Shown: positions 36,936-46,051, counted from the stretch's first letter. The stretch is 64,000 nt of DNA from Chitinophagaceae bacterium DXS (GCA_030345135.1 CP128386.1:3532706-3596705), one strand, 5' to 3'. Made by a program: numbers and translations. The notes: generated from the letters alone by a model not told the origin.

Positions 36936-37154
36936 ATCTTATTTTTTTCGCCACAAAGTCGCAAAGACAAAAAGTGGCACTAAGTTTTTTGAAAGTCGGA
37001 GCCTTTTTGATAAGGCAATTTTTGACGTATCTCAAGTACGATTTACGAAGTACGAAGTACGCAGCTTTAACCACGCTCAGAGTTTCAAACACGCAAGAAG
37101 CGAACCTGAAATATCAACTGTAGTCACACGTTGTCAACTGTCAATTTTCAATTG
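36936..37154. repeat. repeat-containing gap before uvrA
   Basis: AAGTACGATTTACGAAGTAC (37033-37052) is a truncated relative of the palindromic element. TCAACTGTCAATTTTCAATT (37134-37153) is an inverted copy of the ATTGA family that runs up to and into the 3' end of uvrA. Confidence 0.55.
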
Positions 37155-40091
37155 TCAATTATTGCTTCCGTTCATCTCTATCTTCAAATACTTCGCAGTA
37201 TGACTGGTTTTATCTTTGATCATCTCCTCCGGCGTTCCTTCAAACAAAATGGTTCCGCCGCCATCACCGCCTTCAGGACCAAGATCAATGATATGATCAG
37301 CCACTTTTATTACATCAAGATTGTGCTCAATCACCAGCACACTATTGCCACGGTCAACAAGCTTATTCAGCACATCAAGCAAATGCTGAATATCCTGGAA
37401 ATGCAATCCTGTTGTAGGTTCATCCAGGATATAAAATGTTTTGCCGGTGTCCTTCTTCGCCAGCTCTGTCGCCAATTTCACACGCTGTGCTTCACCACCG
37501 CTTAAGGTTACTGCAGACTGACCAAGTGTGATATAACCAAGACCAACATCCTGTAACACTTTTATTTTGCGATAGAGAAACGGTACAGGCTGAAAGAACT
37601 CGCATGCTTCATCAACAGTCATATCCAGCACATCACTGATTGATTTACCCTTATATCTTATCTCAAGCGTTTCGCGGTTATACCGTTTGCCGTTGCACTT
37701 TTCACAATGCACATACACATCCGGCAAAAAATTCATTTCTATAACACGCATGCCTCCGCCTTCACAAAGGTCGCATCTTCCATTCTTTACATTAAAAGAA
37801 AAACGGCCAGCATTATAACCACGGATCTTTGCTTCCGGTACTGACGCAAACAAGGTTCTGATTTCGGTAAAGAAACCACAATATGTCGCGGGATTGCTCC
37901 GGGGTGTTCTACCAATAGGGGACTGATCAATTTCAATCACTTTATCAATATGCTCCAATCCTTTCACTGTCTTATAATCCATCGGCGTTGTACGCGAATT
38001 ATAAGCATGTTTGCTCAGTATCGGATAAAGTGTTTCATTGATCAACGTTGATTTACCGCTACCGCTAACGCCGGTAACAACGATCAGTTTGCCCAATGGA
38101 AATTTTACAGAAACATCTTTCAGGTTATTCCCTTTCGCACCTTTTAACTCCAATATCTTGCCATTGCCTTTCCTTCTTTCGCCCGGAACAGCAATTGCTT
38201 TTTTGCCGCTCAGGTAATGCGCTGTATCAGAATCAATTTTAAGGACTTCATCCGGAGTGCCTGCAGCGACAATCTCGCCACCGTGCTTACCTGCGCGGGG
38301 ACCAATATCAACCAGGTGATCAGCCGCAAGCATAATATCTTTATCGTGTTCTACAACCAACACACTATTGCCAATGTCGCGCAAATTCTGCAAGGCAGTG
38401 ATCAACCGATGGTTATCGCGTTGATGCAAACCAATAGAAGGTTCATCCAAAATATAAGTAATACCCTGCAATTGCGATCCTATTTGTGTTGCCAGTCTTA
38501 TGCGTTGAGACTCGCCACCGCTTAATGTTCTGGAAGGGCGGTTCAGCGTGAGGTATGTTAACCCAACATCCAGCATAAATTGTAGCCGTTCACGAATTTC
38601 TTTCAACACATCTTTTGCTATAACATTCTGCTTATTGCTCAATCTCTTTTCAACATCACTGAACCAAACCATTAATTTGTCAAGATTCAAATCGCTCAGT
38701 TCAGATATATTTTTCTCATCAACTTTAAACCATAAGCTTTCAGTCTTCAATCTCGCGCCGTTACACGTGGGGCAGGTTTTCAGCTCCATAAATTTCTCCA
38801 CCCACTCACGCATACTTTCTGTACTTCCCGACCCCGCGAACCATCTCTTCAACATCGGAATAATTCCTTCAAATGCACCTTCATACGGACTGGCATTTGC
38901 GTTGTCATCAAAATCTATATCGTCAACACTTCCACCATTTTCATTACCGTATAGCAAAATATTCAATGCTTTTTCAGGAAGATCTTTCAGCGGTTTATCG
39001 AGATTGATCTTATGCTTTCTCGCAAGCTGTTCAACACTGCGGTACATATAGGCTTCACGCTCCTCACCCAGTGGCGCAATACCACCTTCCTTAATGCTTT
39101 TTGTATTGTCAGGAATTACAGTATCCATGCTTACTGCATACACAACTCCAAGCCCTTTACAGGTAGGACATGCACCGTAAGGCGAGTTAAAAGAAAATGA
39201 ATTTGGAGAAGGTTCTTCATAACTGATGCCTGTAACATCACACATTAATTGCTTGCTATATTGCACTACTTCCGATTCGCCGTTATCTTTCTTGCTGTTT
39301 TTACCCTTTGCATCACCCGCAGATTCAACAAGTAAGAACATCAGGTCCTTACCCATCTTCAATGTTTGCTGAACACTCTGGCTTATGCGTACTTTAAATT
39401 CATCTTCAACTTTCAGGCGATCAATCACAACTTCAATATCGTGAATCTTGTAACGGTCAACCTGCATACGTGGCGTTAAATCCAACACTTCACCGTCGAC
39501 ACGAACCTTTACAAAACCTTTTTTGCGAATATCTTCAAACAGCTCACGATAGTGACCTTTACGTCCGCGAACCAAAGGAGCCAGCAGCGTTATTTTTTTC
39601 CCATTGTATTTTTTGAAGATGTTGGTCACTATTTCCTCTTCGCTAAATTTCACCATTTTTCTTCCGGTGTTATAGCTGTATGCTTCACCGATACGTGCAT
39701 ATAACAAACGCAGAAAGTCATATATCTCCGTTATTGTACCAACCGTAGAACGGGGATTCTTGTTCGTTGTTTTTTGTTCAATGGAAATTACCGGAGAAAG
39801 CCCTGTGATCTTGTCAACATCAGGCCTTTCCATGTCGCCAATAAACTGACGTGCATAAGCACTAAAGCTCTCCATATAACGGCGTTGCCCTTCATTATAG
39901 ATGGTATCAAATGCCAATGAAGATTTGCCGCTGCCACTAACACCGGTAAAAACAACCAACTTATTTTTTGGAATGGAAATATCGAAATTCTTCAGGTTAT
40001 GTTCTCTTGCGCCAAAAATCTCTATGCGCTCATTTAAATCCTTTTCTACCAGATCCGTAACTCCGTTTGTTTCACGAATTTTCTTTGCCAT
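37155..40091 (-). CDS. uvrA: excinuclease ABC subunit A
   Basis: I take ATG 40091 (978 residues); the frame extends ten codons further but MAKKIRETNG is the better start. Both ABC modules are complete: Walker A FTGVSGSGKSSLAFDTI and VTGVSGSGKSTLINETL, signatures LSGGESQRIRLA and LSGGEAQRVKLA, and Walker B ITYILDEPSIGLH and FYILDEPTTGLH. Zinc ligands are visible in ACPTCKGLG and KTCPTCNGAR (first site) and in CDLCEGGG and HCEKCNGKRYN (second site). It recognises bulky DNA lesions with UvrB and loads the excision complex. No uvrB is nearby. The length is slightly above the 940 residues of the E. coli protein. Confidence 0.97.
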   Translation of the reverse strand: MAKKIRETNGVTDLVEKDLNERIEIFGAREHNLKNFDISIPKNKLVVFTGVSGSGKSSLAFDTIYNEGQRRYMESFSAYARQFIGDMERPDVDKITGLSPVISIEQKTTNKNPRSTVGTITEIYDFLRLLYARIGEAYSYNTGRKMVKFSEEEIVTNIFKKYNGKKITLLAPLVRGRKGHYRELFEDIRKKGFVKVRVDGEVLDLTPRMQVDRYKIHDIEVVIDRLKVEDEFKVRISQSVQQTLKMGKDLMFLLVESAGDAKGKNSKKDNGESEVVQYSKQLMCDVTGISYEEPSPNSFSFNSPYGACPTCKGLGVVYAVSMDTVIPDNTKSIKEGGIAPLGEEREAYMYRSVEQLARKHKINLDKPLKDLPEKALNILLYGNENGGSVDDIDFDDNANASPYEGAFEGIIPMLKRWFAGSGSTESMREWVEKFMELKTCPTCNGARLKTESLWFKVDEKNISELSDLNLDKLMVWFSDVEKRLSNKQNVIAKDVLKEIRERLQFMLDVGLTYLTLNRPSRTLSGGESQRIRLATQIGSQLQGITYILDEPSIGLHQRDNHRLITALQNLRDIGNSVLVVEHDKDIMLAADHLVDIGPRAGKHGGEIVAAGTPDEVLKIDSDTAHYLSGKKAIAVPGERRKGNGKILELKGAKGNNLKDVSVKFPLGKLIVVTGVSGSGKSTLINETLYPILSKHAYNSRTTPMDYKTVKGLEHIDKVIEIDQSPIGRTPRSNPATYCGFFTEIRTLFASVPEAKIRGYNAGRFSFNVKNGRCDLCEGGGMRVIEMNFLPDVYVHCEKCNGKRYNRETLEIRYKGKSISDVLDMTVDEACEFFQPVPFLYRKIKVLQDVGLGYITLGQSAVTLSGGEAQRVKLATELAKKDTGKTFYILDEPTTGLHFQDIQHLLDVLNKLVDRGNSVLVIEHNLDVIKVADHIIDLGPEGGDGGGTILFEGTPEEMIKDKTSHTAKYLKIEMNGSNN

Positions 40092-40270
40092 AATAATTAC
40101 TCTTCCTCTGAGTTTTAGCACAAGCCATCAGAACATAAATGAAGTAAGTGGTGCTCCTGTGTCTGCCTGTTTGCGGTGCAGAATTGAGACTAACATTGCA
40201 CATTTTTGACTGAACAGGTTTGAAGAACAAACACAACCGCTTACGGTGCCGGGCTTATGCAAATTATCTT

Positions 40271-40278
40271 CAAATGTA
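40271..40278 (-). promoter_or_regulatory. candidate Bacteroidota -7 box for uvrA
   Basis: On the minus strand TACATTTG matches the TAnnTTTG consensus, 180 bp upstream of the uvrA start. A matching -33 TTTG is not clear. I see nothing firm for the opposite-strand OmpA gene in the remaining 150 bp. Confidence 0.35.
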
Positions 40279-40430
40279 ACGATAGTTTCGCTTTTTTAAA
40301 CTAAATATTTTAGTACACAATTAACATCGAAACAATATTCACAATTCACAAATCACTAATATTGCACCCCATTTGGCATAGCTTTTGGCTTTTTACATAT
40401 TAAGCAATTATAAATTAAAACATAAGATGT

Positions 40431-41096
40431 ATGAAAAAAGGATTATTGATGAGCATCGCAGCAGTAGCAATTATGATAAGCAGTTGCAAAACATGGAACA
40501 ATACACAGAAAGGTTCTGCAATTGGTGCTGGTAGTGGTGCTGTAGTGGGTGGCGTTGTTGGGAAAATGGCAGGCAATACTGCGCTGGGAGCGATTATCGG
40601 TGCAACTGTGGGTGGTGCAACGGGCGCAATCATCGGAAAGAAAATGGACAAACAGGCGGCGGAAATTAAACAGGAAATACCCGGTGCAAAAGTAGAACGT
40701 GTGGAAGAAGGCATTGTAGTTGAGTTTAATAACAAAATTTTATTTGGATTTGATAGCTACGCTTTATCAAGTGCTTCCACAACATCATTAAATGATCTGA
40801 TCACTATTCTAAATAAATATCCGGATACAAATATTGAAGTACAGGGGCATACAGATAATACAGGTACCGATGCGTATAATCAGACCTTGTCTGAAAAAAG
40901 AGCTGGTTCAGTAGCTACTTACCTTAAATCACATGGTATTAGTTCTTCAAGAGTTACTACCAAAGGATTTGGCAAAACCGCGCCGAAGTATGATAACAAT
41001 ACAGAGGAAGGACGCTCACAAAACAGACGCGTAGAGTTCCTGATTTCAGCGAACGAAAAAATGAAAGCGGATGCAAAGCAACAGAGCCAGCAGTAA
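40431..41096 (+). CDS. OmpA-family outer-membrane lipoprotein with glycine zipper
   Basis: The 221 residues begin with a lipoprotein signal (AAVAIMISSC, Cys19). A glycine-zipper stretch follows at about 29-75 (GSAIGAGSGAVVGGVVG, ALGAIIGATVGGATGAIIG). The C-terminal OmpA domain binds peptidoglycan (residues about 98-205: ILFGFDSYALSSAS, VQGHTDNTGTDAYNQTLSEKRA, TKGFGKTAPKYDNNTEEGRSQNRRVEFLI). It probably ties the outer membrane to the cell wall. A strong terminator follows, and uvrA is divergent. Confidence 0.93.
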   Translation: MKKGLLMSIAAVAIMISSCKTWNNTQKGSAIGAGSGAVVGGVVGKMAGNTALGAIIGATVGGATGAIIGKKMDKQAAEIKQEIPGAKVERVEEGIVVEFNNKILFGFDSYALSSASTTSLNDLITILNKYPDTNIEVQGHTDNTGTDAYNQTLSEKRAGSVATYLKSHGISSSRVTTKGFGKTAPKYDNNTEEGRSQNRRVEFLISANEKMKADAKQQSQQ

Positions 41097-41120
41097 CAAT
41101 AAAACAGGCTGAGTTTTAAT

Positions 41121-41157
41121 AAAAAGCGGATAACAATTGAATTGTTATCCGCTTTTT
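41121..41157 (+). terminator. strong rho-independent terminator after the OmpA gene
   Basis: AAAAAGCGGATAACAAT (41121-41137) is the exact reverse complement of ATTGTTATCCGCTTTTT (41141-41157), with loop TGA. The A-run and T-run make it potentially bidirectional. Confidence 0.92.
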
Positions 41158-41181
41158 GTTTGCAATATTTAAACCATATAA

Positions 41182-41616
41182 GTAAGGAGTTGGCCACGCC
41201 AACGTTTCACAGTAAACAACTTATAAGGCTTAAAGCAGACCTAAGCGAAGTTTTTTAAACCATATAAGGCATATAAGAGCACATAAGAATTTTGCCTGCG
41301 ATAATAATTGCACTTAATGACTTTACATTTACTTAGTCAGACCGGCTCTCACCATTGACTATTGACTATTCACCAGTTGTATAGAAGTAAGGTGTCGGCC
41401 GCGCCAACGTTTCTTTGTTAACAACTGATTAAGCTTAAAGCCCAAAGCCTAAAGCCTAAAGCTGACCGAAGCGAAGTTTTTTAAACCATATAAGGCATAT
41501 AAGAGCAAATAAGAGCTTTTGCCCAGGATAATAGTAACACTTAAACGACAATATATTTACTTAACCAGCTCGGACCTTCACCATTGACCATTCACTATTC
41601 ACTAGTTGTATAGAAG
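41182..41616. repeat. imperfect tandem duplication, units of about 205 and 230 bp
   Basis: Unit 1 (41182-41386) and unit 2 (41387-41616) both begin GTAAGG, followed by a GCGCCAACGTTTC-like block (CACGCCAACGTTTC or CCGCGCCAACGTTTC). They run through GCGAAGTTTTTTAAACCATA and AAGGCATATAAGAGCA, and end with ACCATTGACTATT-like blocks and AGTTGTATAGAAG. An inverted piece of the ATATAAG block (TTATATGTCTTATATGGTTA) follows at about 41659. No gene fits in 41097-41694. Confidence 0.8.
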
Positions 41617-41694
41617 GCTATAAGGATATTGAAGAGCTTGAAATAAAACTTATATTTTCTTATATGTCTTATATGGTTAAAAACCTGGCTTCAC

Positions 41695-42420
41695 TTATTT
41701 ATTATTAGCTTTCAACAAATCCAATGTATGCTCTAGAGATGCCTTATTTTTCCAATCATCATGCCCAGGAATAACATAAGCCGGATCAGGAAATGCCTTC
41801 TGCAATTTTTTTATGGAAGCCGGCCAGTCGTTTACTTTGGCTTCACCTACATAACCCAGGTCTGTTGCTTCAGTACTTTTAATAAAGCAGCCGCCATACA
41901 ACACTTTATCTTTAGGGAACCACACAACAATATTATCTACAGTATGTCCGGGGCCGGGATAAAAAGTTTGAAAAGAATATTGACCAATTTTGAATGCAGT
42001 GTCTTTCATCATTAAAAATTCAGCGCGCTTTTCATGACTGACCTTGCTGATTTGATCTGTTTGAACGGTACTGTAAGTCTTTACACCATGCTTTGTGTAA
42101 AACTCCAGCCCGGCTGTTCTGTCAGCGTGCGAGTGCGTCGCGATATACATTACCACTTTCTTGTGATGTTTTATCCGAATACTGTCCAGCAAAGGCTGAA
42201 ACTGAGTTGAATCCCACGGACAATCAATCATTACAACCCCTTCGTTCGTCACCAAATAAAGTGCATTAGCCGGAACAGGAGTGCCCTTAAAGAAATTGTA
42301 GGTTGTATAAACATAAAAATCACCGGTAAGATGTTTTATTTCAAGAGGCTTTGTTTGTGCTTGCGCAGAATAAATTGCATTAAAAGAAAATGCAAGTAGC
42401 AGCATTAAAACTGTTCTCAT
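41695..42420 (-). CDS. subclass B1 metallo-beta-lactamase
   Basis: I take ATG 42420 (241 residues), which gives a clean signal peptide ending near AQAQ; an earlier start at 42450 would overlap the upstream gene. All B1 zinc ligands are present: HSHADR (His96, His98, Asp100), GHT (His159), GGCF (Cys178) and PGHDDW (His220). Cys178 and the HxHxD spacing separate it from B2/B3 and from generic MBL-fold hydrolases. Such periplasmic enzymes hydrolyse penicillins, cephalosporins and carbapenems using zinc; actual activity here is not shown. It resembles chromosomal enzymes of environmental Bacteroidota (BlaB/IND-type neighbourhood). The gene follows the alpha-CTD-like gene by 26 bp, so they may be co-transcribed. 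Confidence 0.88.
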   Translation of the reverse strand: MRTVLMLLLAFSFNAIYSAQAQTKPLEIKHLTGDFYVYTTYNFFKGTPVPANALYLVTNEGVVMIDCPWDSTQFQPLLDSIRIKHHKKVVMYIATHSHADRTAGLEFYTKHGVKTYSTVQTDQISKVSHEKRAEFLMMKDTAFKIGQYSFQTFYPGPGHTVDNIVVWFPKDKVLYGGCFIKSTEATDLGYVGEAKVNDWPASIKKLQKAFPDPAYVIPGHDDWKNKASLEHTLDLLKANNK

Positions 42421-42446
42421 GTGCTGAATGTATTTCAACAAAAGTA

Positions 42447-42743
42447 TCAATCATTTTTAAATGACAGTCCTTTGCTATGCAAAGCATCTTTCAGCTTTGG
42501 AATTGAAGTCTTGCCCATGCCGTGAAGTTGCAAAATTTCTTTCTCACTATGCTTCGACAGATCTTTCAGGGTTTTGATATTGATGCTTTCTAAAGCCCGC
42601 CGCGCAGGAGCCGACAACACAGCGAAAAAAGCCGCTGTCGGTTCGCGTTCTCTTTCGCAAACAGGACAGGTAGGACAAACACTGCTTTTATAAAACTTGT
42701 GCCCTTTGCTACATGTCTTCAATATCTTTTTTAAAACCGTCAT
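42447..42743 (-). CDS. small protein with a zinc-ribbon-like start and an RNA polymerase alpha-CTD-like HhH domain
   Basis: The 98 residues begin with KTCSKGHKFYKSSVCPTCPVCEREREP, which has several CxxC/CxxxH pairs fit for one zinc. A helix-hairpin-helix domain follows (LSAPARRALESINIKTLKDLSKHSEKEILQLHGMGKTSIPKLKDAL) that closely matches the alpha subunit C-terminal domain of RNA polymerase. Members of this small family are annotated as alpha-CTD-containing proteins with unknown role, perhaps DNA binding. Its start overlaps the end of the DUF1801 gene by 4 bp, so the two are coupled. Confidence 0.8.
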   Translation of the reverse strand: MTVLKKILKTCSKGHKFYKSSVCPTCPVCEREREPTAAFFAVLSAPARRALESINIKTLKDLSKHSEKEILQLHGMGKTSIPKLKDALHSKGLSFKND

Positions 42744-43132
42744 TTGGCTTTCTTTTTTGGAGATTTTTCTTTGGCCTTCTCCAGGTTCTCCCTCACCCTG
42801 AACTTTACAATTTTTGTGATCAATGATAACGGCATTGGCTGGTCTAGCGGAAACTGTGCTGAGCCTTTTCCGGACTTATAAACTGACAATTCTTTTTGAA
42901 AAGAATCTGTTCCCGAAGGTGTGGGATAAAAACCAATGTGATTTTTAAAAGCGGCAAAGTACACGAGGTTCCCTTCCAGGTAAAACGTGGGCATTTGGTA
43001 GCTGATCTTCTCCGTTGCTTTGGGTGCAGCTTTTTGAATGGTTGTTCTTACAGATTGCAAAACTTCCTGAACATCCTGTGGAAAGCCGGCGATGTACTCA
43101 TCGACGGTAGCGGCAGGGGATTTTTTGTCCAT
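42740..43132 (-). CDS. DUF1801/YdhG-like (iron chaperone-fold) protein
   Basis: The 130 residues match the YdhG/DUF1801 fold. Marks are TVDEYIAGFPQDVQEVLQSVRTTIQKAAPKATEKISYQMPTFYLEGNLVYFAAFKNHIGFYP and a basic tail (KAKEKSPKKKAK). The related Fra protein of Bacillus acts as an iron chaperone, but most members are uncharacterised. The stop overlaps the start of the alpha-CTD-like gene by 4 bp, so both are read from one transcript, probably with the beta-lactamase. Confidence 0.87.
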   Translation of the reverse strand: MDKKSPAATVDEYIAGFPQDVQEVLQSVRTTIQKAAPKATEKISYQMPTFYLEGNLVYFAAFKNHIGFYPTPSGTDSFQKELSVYKSGKGSAQFPLDQPMPLSLITKIVKFRVRENLEKAKEKSPKKKAK

Positions 43133-43225
43133 TGTCGTATAGTTGAACTTAGGATTTATTGATGTAACCTAAAAGTATGACTAAAGTTTTATTCTTACAA
43201 TGGGCTACAGGTTAACACATCGTGC

Positions 43226-43747
43226 TTAGCCTCTCTTCAAACCAAAATCAAATCGCTCATCCACTACTCTTTTAATCAGCCCGATTTGCCCGCAATGCCA
43301 CATTGTGTGCTTAATATTCCAGTCCAAGGCTTCGAGCTTATTTTTTGCTATGGGATGTGGCGTGGGCGAAGGCATCAGCTCTTTTGCGAGAACATCTTCC
43401 ACCAAATTATCAATCACTTCCAGTGACTTCTGCTGCATTATTTGCAGATGTTCAAACAAAACCTTAGGATCAATCTTGGCAACAGTATCCCGCGGCGCAG
43501 TGTCTGTAAAAAGTGCATCATATTCACGCAACGGAACTTTTTGCAGGATATCTTTTTGATGTCCTGCAATAACCATAATTGAATGAAAGTAAAAACTCAT
43601 GATCAGATGGCCTACCTGCCAGCTGATGCTTGATTCTACAATGTCCGGAACAAGATCCCACTTTTCAACAGGAACAGAATTAAGAAGTTTGTTTGTCTAG
43701 GAATAAGCATTATCTGTTTGCCAGCGTAAAAGTTCGAGTTGAGTCAT
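43226..43747 (-). pseudogene. DinB-family protein gene with an in-frame amber codon
   Basis: Reading from ATG 43747 the frame gives MTQLELLRWQTDNAYS, then TAG at 43699-43697 (codon 17), then TNKLLNSVPVEKWDLVPDI and the rest of a DinB-family protein to 43226. In the family this position is typically Trp (AYxWTxKLL), so a single TGG to TAG change explains it. The 3' part from an internal ATG at 43600 encodes 124 residues with the DinB metal site His in HTMWHCGQIGLIKR. The reading frame is otherwise intact over 173 codons, suggesting a recent mutation, a sequencing error, or suppressor reading. DinB-like enzymes often use bacillithiol or similar thiols. Confidence 0.82.
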
Positions 43748-43785
43748 ATCAATATTGCTTTAAATTCAAATCCTAATTTCAGTAG

Positions 43786-44214
43786 CTATACCGCAAATGA
43801 CTGCTTTAATAACAAAACAATTATTACTCCGCCTCCAAGCAACATCATTAATCTACCTAAGCGTCTTGTTTCTTCATCGTACGCGAAATATTCTTTGTTG
43901 TCATCGGTTCTGATTTTTGACTGACTGTATACATATCCTGCGTAAATACCCAACAAACCTCCGGCCAGAGCTAATATAAAACAAAAGAAAATGAAAAGCG
44001 GGCTGCCTTTTTTACCTTTTTCAAGTTGCCTTAGTTCAACATGGCTTATTGTCTGGCGGACCTGCTTGCTTTTGTCCAAATTTATATTTCGCTTAGTAAG
44101 TTCAAGCTCTGCCAGGGCTACAAGGTCGGGATTGTAATCTTTAGGATGGATGAATATTTCCATTAGTTCCTGGTTAGTCTTCTGCCTGACAGTTTCGGTG
44201 AAATCAAACTTCAT
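43786..44214 (-). CDS. small membrane protein of unknown function
   Basis: The 142 residues have an N-terminal soluble part (MKFDFTETVRQKTNQELMEIFIHPKDYNPDLVALAELELTKRNI) that resembles the helical N-terminus of many small Bacteroidota membrane proteins. Two membrane spans follow at about 75-95 and 122-140. No catalytic motif is recognised. It lies between the DinB pseudogene and the TPR gene on the same strand. Confidence 0.75.
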   Translation of the reverse strand: MKFDFTETVRQKTNQELMEIFIHPKDYNPDLVALAELELTKRNINLDKSKQVRQTISHVELRQLEKGKKGSPLFIFFCFILALAGGLLGIYAGYVYSQSKIRTDDNKEYFAYDEETRRLGRLMMLLGGGVIIVLLLKQSFAV

Positions 44215-44275
44215 AGTTTAAGTAGTTGAAAAATTTTAAGGATTTCATTTATTGATTAGACGCTCGTTCTAAGAC

Positions 44276-45358
44276 CTAATATTGTGCCCTATAAAATTTG
44301 TGATTATCATCAAGTGCAAGCTTGTTCTCGTCAAACCAGTTTATAAATTCCATCCACCTGGCCTTATTTTCATCCTGCCATTTTAGAAAACCAGCTTCAT
44401 CGCCTTTCATTAATATCCAATGATTGTAAGCATCCAGAAATCCTGCGTTCTTTATCTTTTGCTGATAATCAAATAACACATTCGGATATTTTGAAAATTT
44501 GTTACCGTTAAAGTAAAATGTAACAAACCCGGTGCGAATAGAATCGAGCGTATTTAAGTCCACTGACTTAAACCCTGCAACAGCCATTATTGTAACCATC
44601 TCATAGCATCCGGTTCCAAATGGAAGTTTAAAATTACCGCTGAGCAAATCACTTGCATTGATAGTGTTGTTTTTGCTGAAGCTAACACTAATAGAAGTGT
44701 CAGACTTAAGCACAATTGCCTTTTGATAGGTGTCAAATAACAATTTGCTGATTTCTGCAGTACGTTTCGAGTTTCGCTCCAGGTTCATAAATATCTCGCC
44801 GTAAATCATTCCCCAAACTCTTTCTGATGAGCCGCAAAATATTTTAGCTGCCCAATAATAGTTAGAGGGATATGCAGGATCTACTTCAATTCCTTTTTCA
44901 TAATACGTTAAAGCCTTATTGTAGTCCTGTGCACTAACGTTCATATTACCAAGCTCGAGGTACAGCTCTCCGGCATCGGGAAATTTCTTCAAGCCATCTT
45001 CATAAGCCTGCATTGCTTTTTTGGGTTTGCCTGAATAATCATATGCATTACCCAGTGCATGATAAATTTGCGCATACACATCTTTATGTTTCAAAAGCTT
45101 TTCCAGGATATCGATTGCTTTCTTGTAGTCCTTTTTCCCCTGGTAAGCGTAGGACAACTCGTATGGATAAGTTATACTTTCAGGATCGAGATTCTGCGCT
45201 TCTTGCAATAATTCTATTGCAGCGTCAAAACGTCCTTCTTCATCTTCAATTCGGATAGCTTCTTTAGCTTTTGCTTCAGCCAGCTCCTTATTGCTTTGCG
45301 CGTAGGAAATATTGGCAGCAAAAAGGCACAGGATAAAAAACTTGATTGTCTTTTTCAT
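44276..45358 (-). CDS. secreted TPR-repeat protein
   Basis: I take ATG 45358, which places a signal peptide first (MKKTIKFFILCLFAANISYA); the open frame reaches back to 45415 and overlaps the upstream stop. The 360 residues carry tandem TPRs: EEGRFDAAIELLQEAQNLDPESI, GKKDYKKAIDILEKLLKHKDVYAQIYHALGNAYDYSGKPKKAMQAYEDGLKKFPD, and DYNKALTYYEKGIEVDPAYPSNYYWAAKIF. The C-terminal 180 residues form a domain I do not recognise (FVTFYFNGNKFSKYPNVLF). It may be co-transcribed with the upstream membrane protein. Confidence 0.85.
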   Translation of the reverse strand: MKKTIKFFILCLFAANISYAQSNKELAEAKAKEAIRIEDEEGRFDAAIELLQEAQNLDPESITYPYELSYAYQGKKDYKKAIDILEKLLKHKDVYAQIYHALGNAYDYSGKPKKAMQAYEDGLKKFPDAGELYLELGNMNVSAQDYNKALTYYEKGIEVDPAYPSNYYWAAKIFCGSSERVWGMIYGEIFMNLERNSKRTAEISKLLFDTYQKAIVLKSDTSISVSFSKNNTINASDLLSGNFKLPFGTGCYEMVTIMAVAGFKSVDLNTLDSIRTGFVTFYFNGNKFSKYPNVLFDYQQKIKNAGFLDAYNHWILMKGDEAGFLKWQDENKARWMEFINWFDENKLALDDNHKFYRAQY

Positions 45359-45407
45359 GTTTATGTTATAAGGTGTATAAATTTGGTTGTAAAAAAAATT
45401 CGAGGGT

Positions 45408-45914
45408 TTATTCATTCATTCCGATTGAGGATACTTCTGCGAAATTCTTCTCTTCCGCAAGTTTTTTAGATCGTTTGTCTATCCAATAGATAAGCGCTAA
45501 TGCTACAATATTTATGGTTACAATATGATTTTCCGGTTCGTTATTTATGCTCAAATCGTATTTTGATATACCCAAACCAAAATTCACTTCAAATGAATCA
45601 GAAATATCCAATCCCACAGATAAATATAATCCTGCGACATAGCTAAAAGCAAATCCGGAAAATGCAACACCGATAAGCTGGAGAAACTGGTTAACAAATG
45701 AGAGTTTCATTGCTAACCGATGATCTTTTAAACAAAGTATCCCGCATAAAATAGAATACCCGAATAAGGCTGCGATAAAACTTAACAAGGCCAAAGACTG
45801 CCAGACCAAATTTGAAATTATAAAAACAGTGTAAAGAATTACTGTAAGTCCGATGACTGCGCCGATAATTTGATATAAACCAAGGTAAAGTAGGTCAGAT
45901 CGAAATTGTTTCAT
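45408..45914 (-). CDS. four-span membrane protein of unknown function
   Basis: The 168 residues show four hydrophobic spans at about 10-33, 38-62, 75-98 and 130-146. A polar segment (SVGLDISDSFEVNFGLGISKYDLSINNEPENH) lies between spans 3 and 4, and the tail is charged (DKRSKKLAEEKNFAEVSS). I recognise no family. The gene is upstream of the TPR gene on the same strand; its stop lies 49 bp before the TPR start. Confidence 0.72.
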   Translation of the reverse strand: MKQFRSDLLYLGLYQIIGAVIGLTVILYTVFIISNLVWQSLALLSFIAALFGYSILCGILCLKDHRLAMKLSFVNQFLQLIGVAFSGFAFSYVAGLYLSVGLDISDSFEVNFGLGISKYDLSINNEPENHIVTINIVALALIYWIDKRSKKLAEEKNFAEVSSIGMNE

Positions 45915-46051
45915 GGGATTGAGGTGCGTTCAGAGTTTTTTTAAAAAAATTTAGGTTGATTGTTAAGCAAACAAAATTATCAGTTTATTGGTCTCACAAA
46001 CATAATTAGCAAACTTATGGCAGTTCGCCAAAAACGAAATCAAAAAAAAAT

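Noticed and set aside
38548..39051. 167-codon frame opposite uvrA
   Set aside because: Shadow of strongly conserved uvrA sequence with composition typical of reverse reading.
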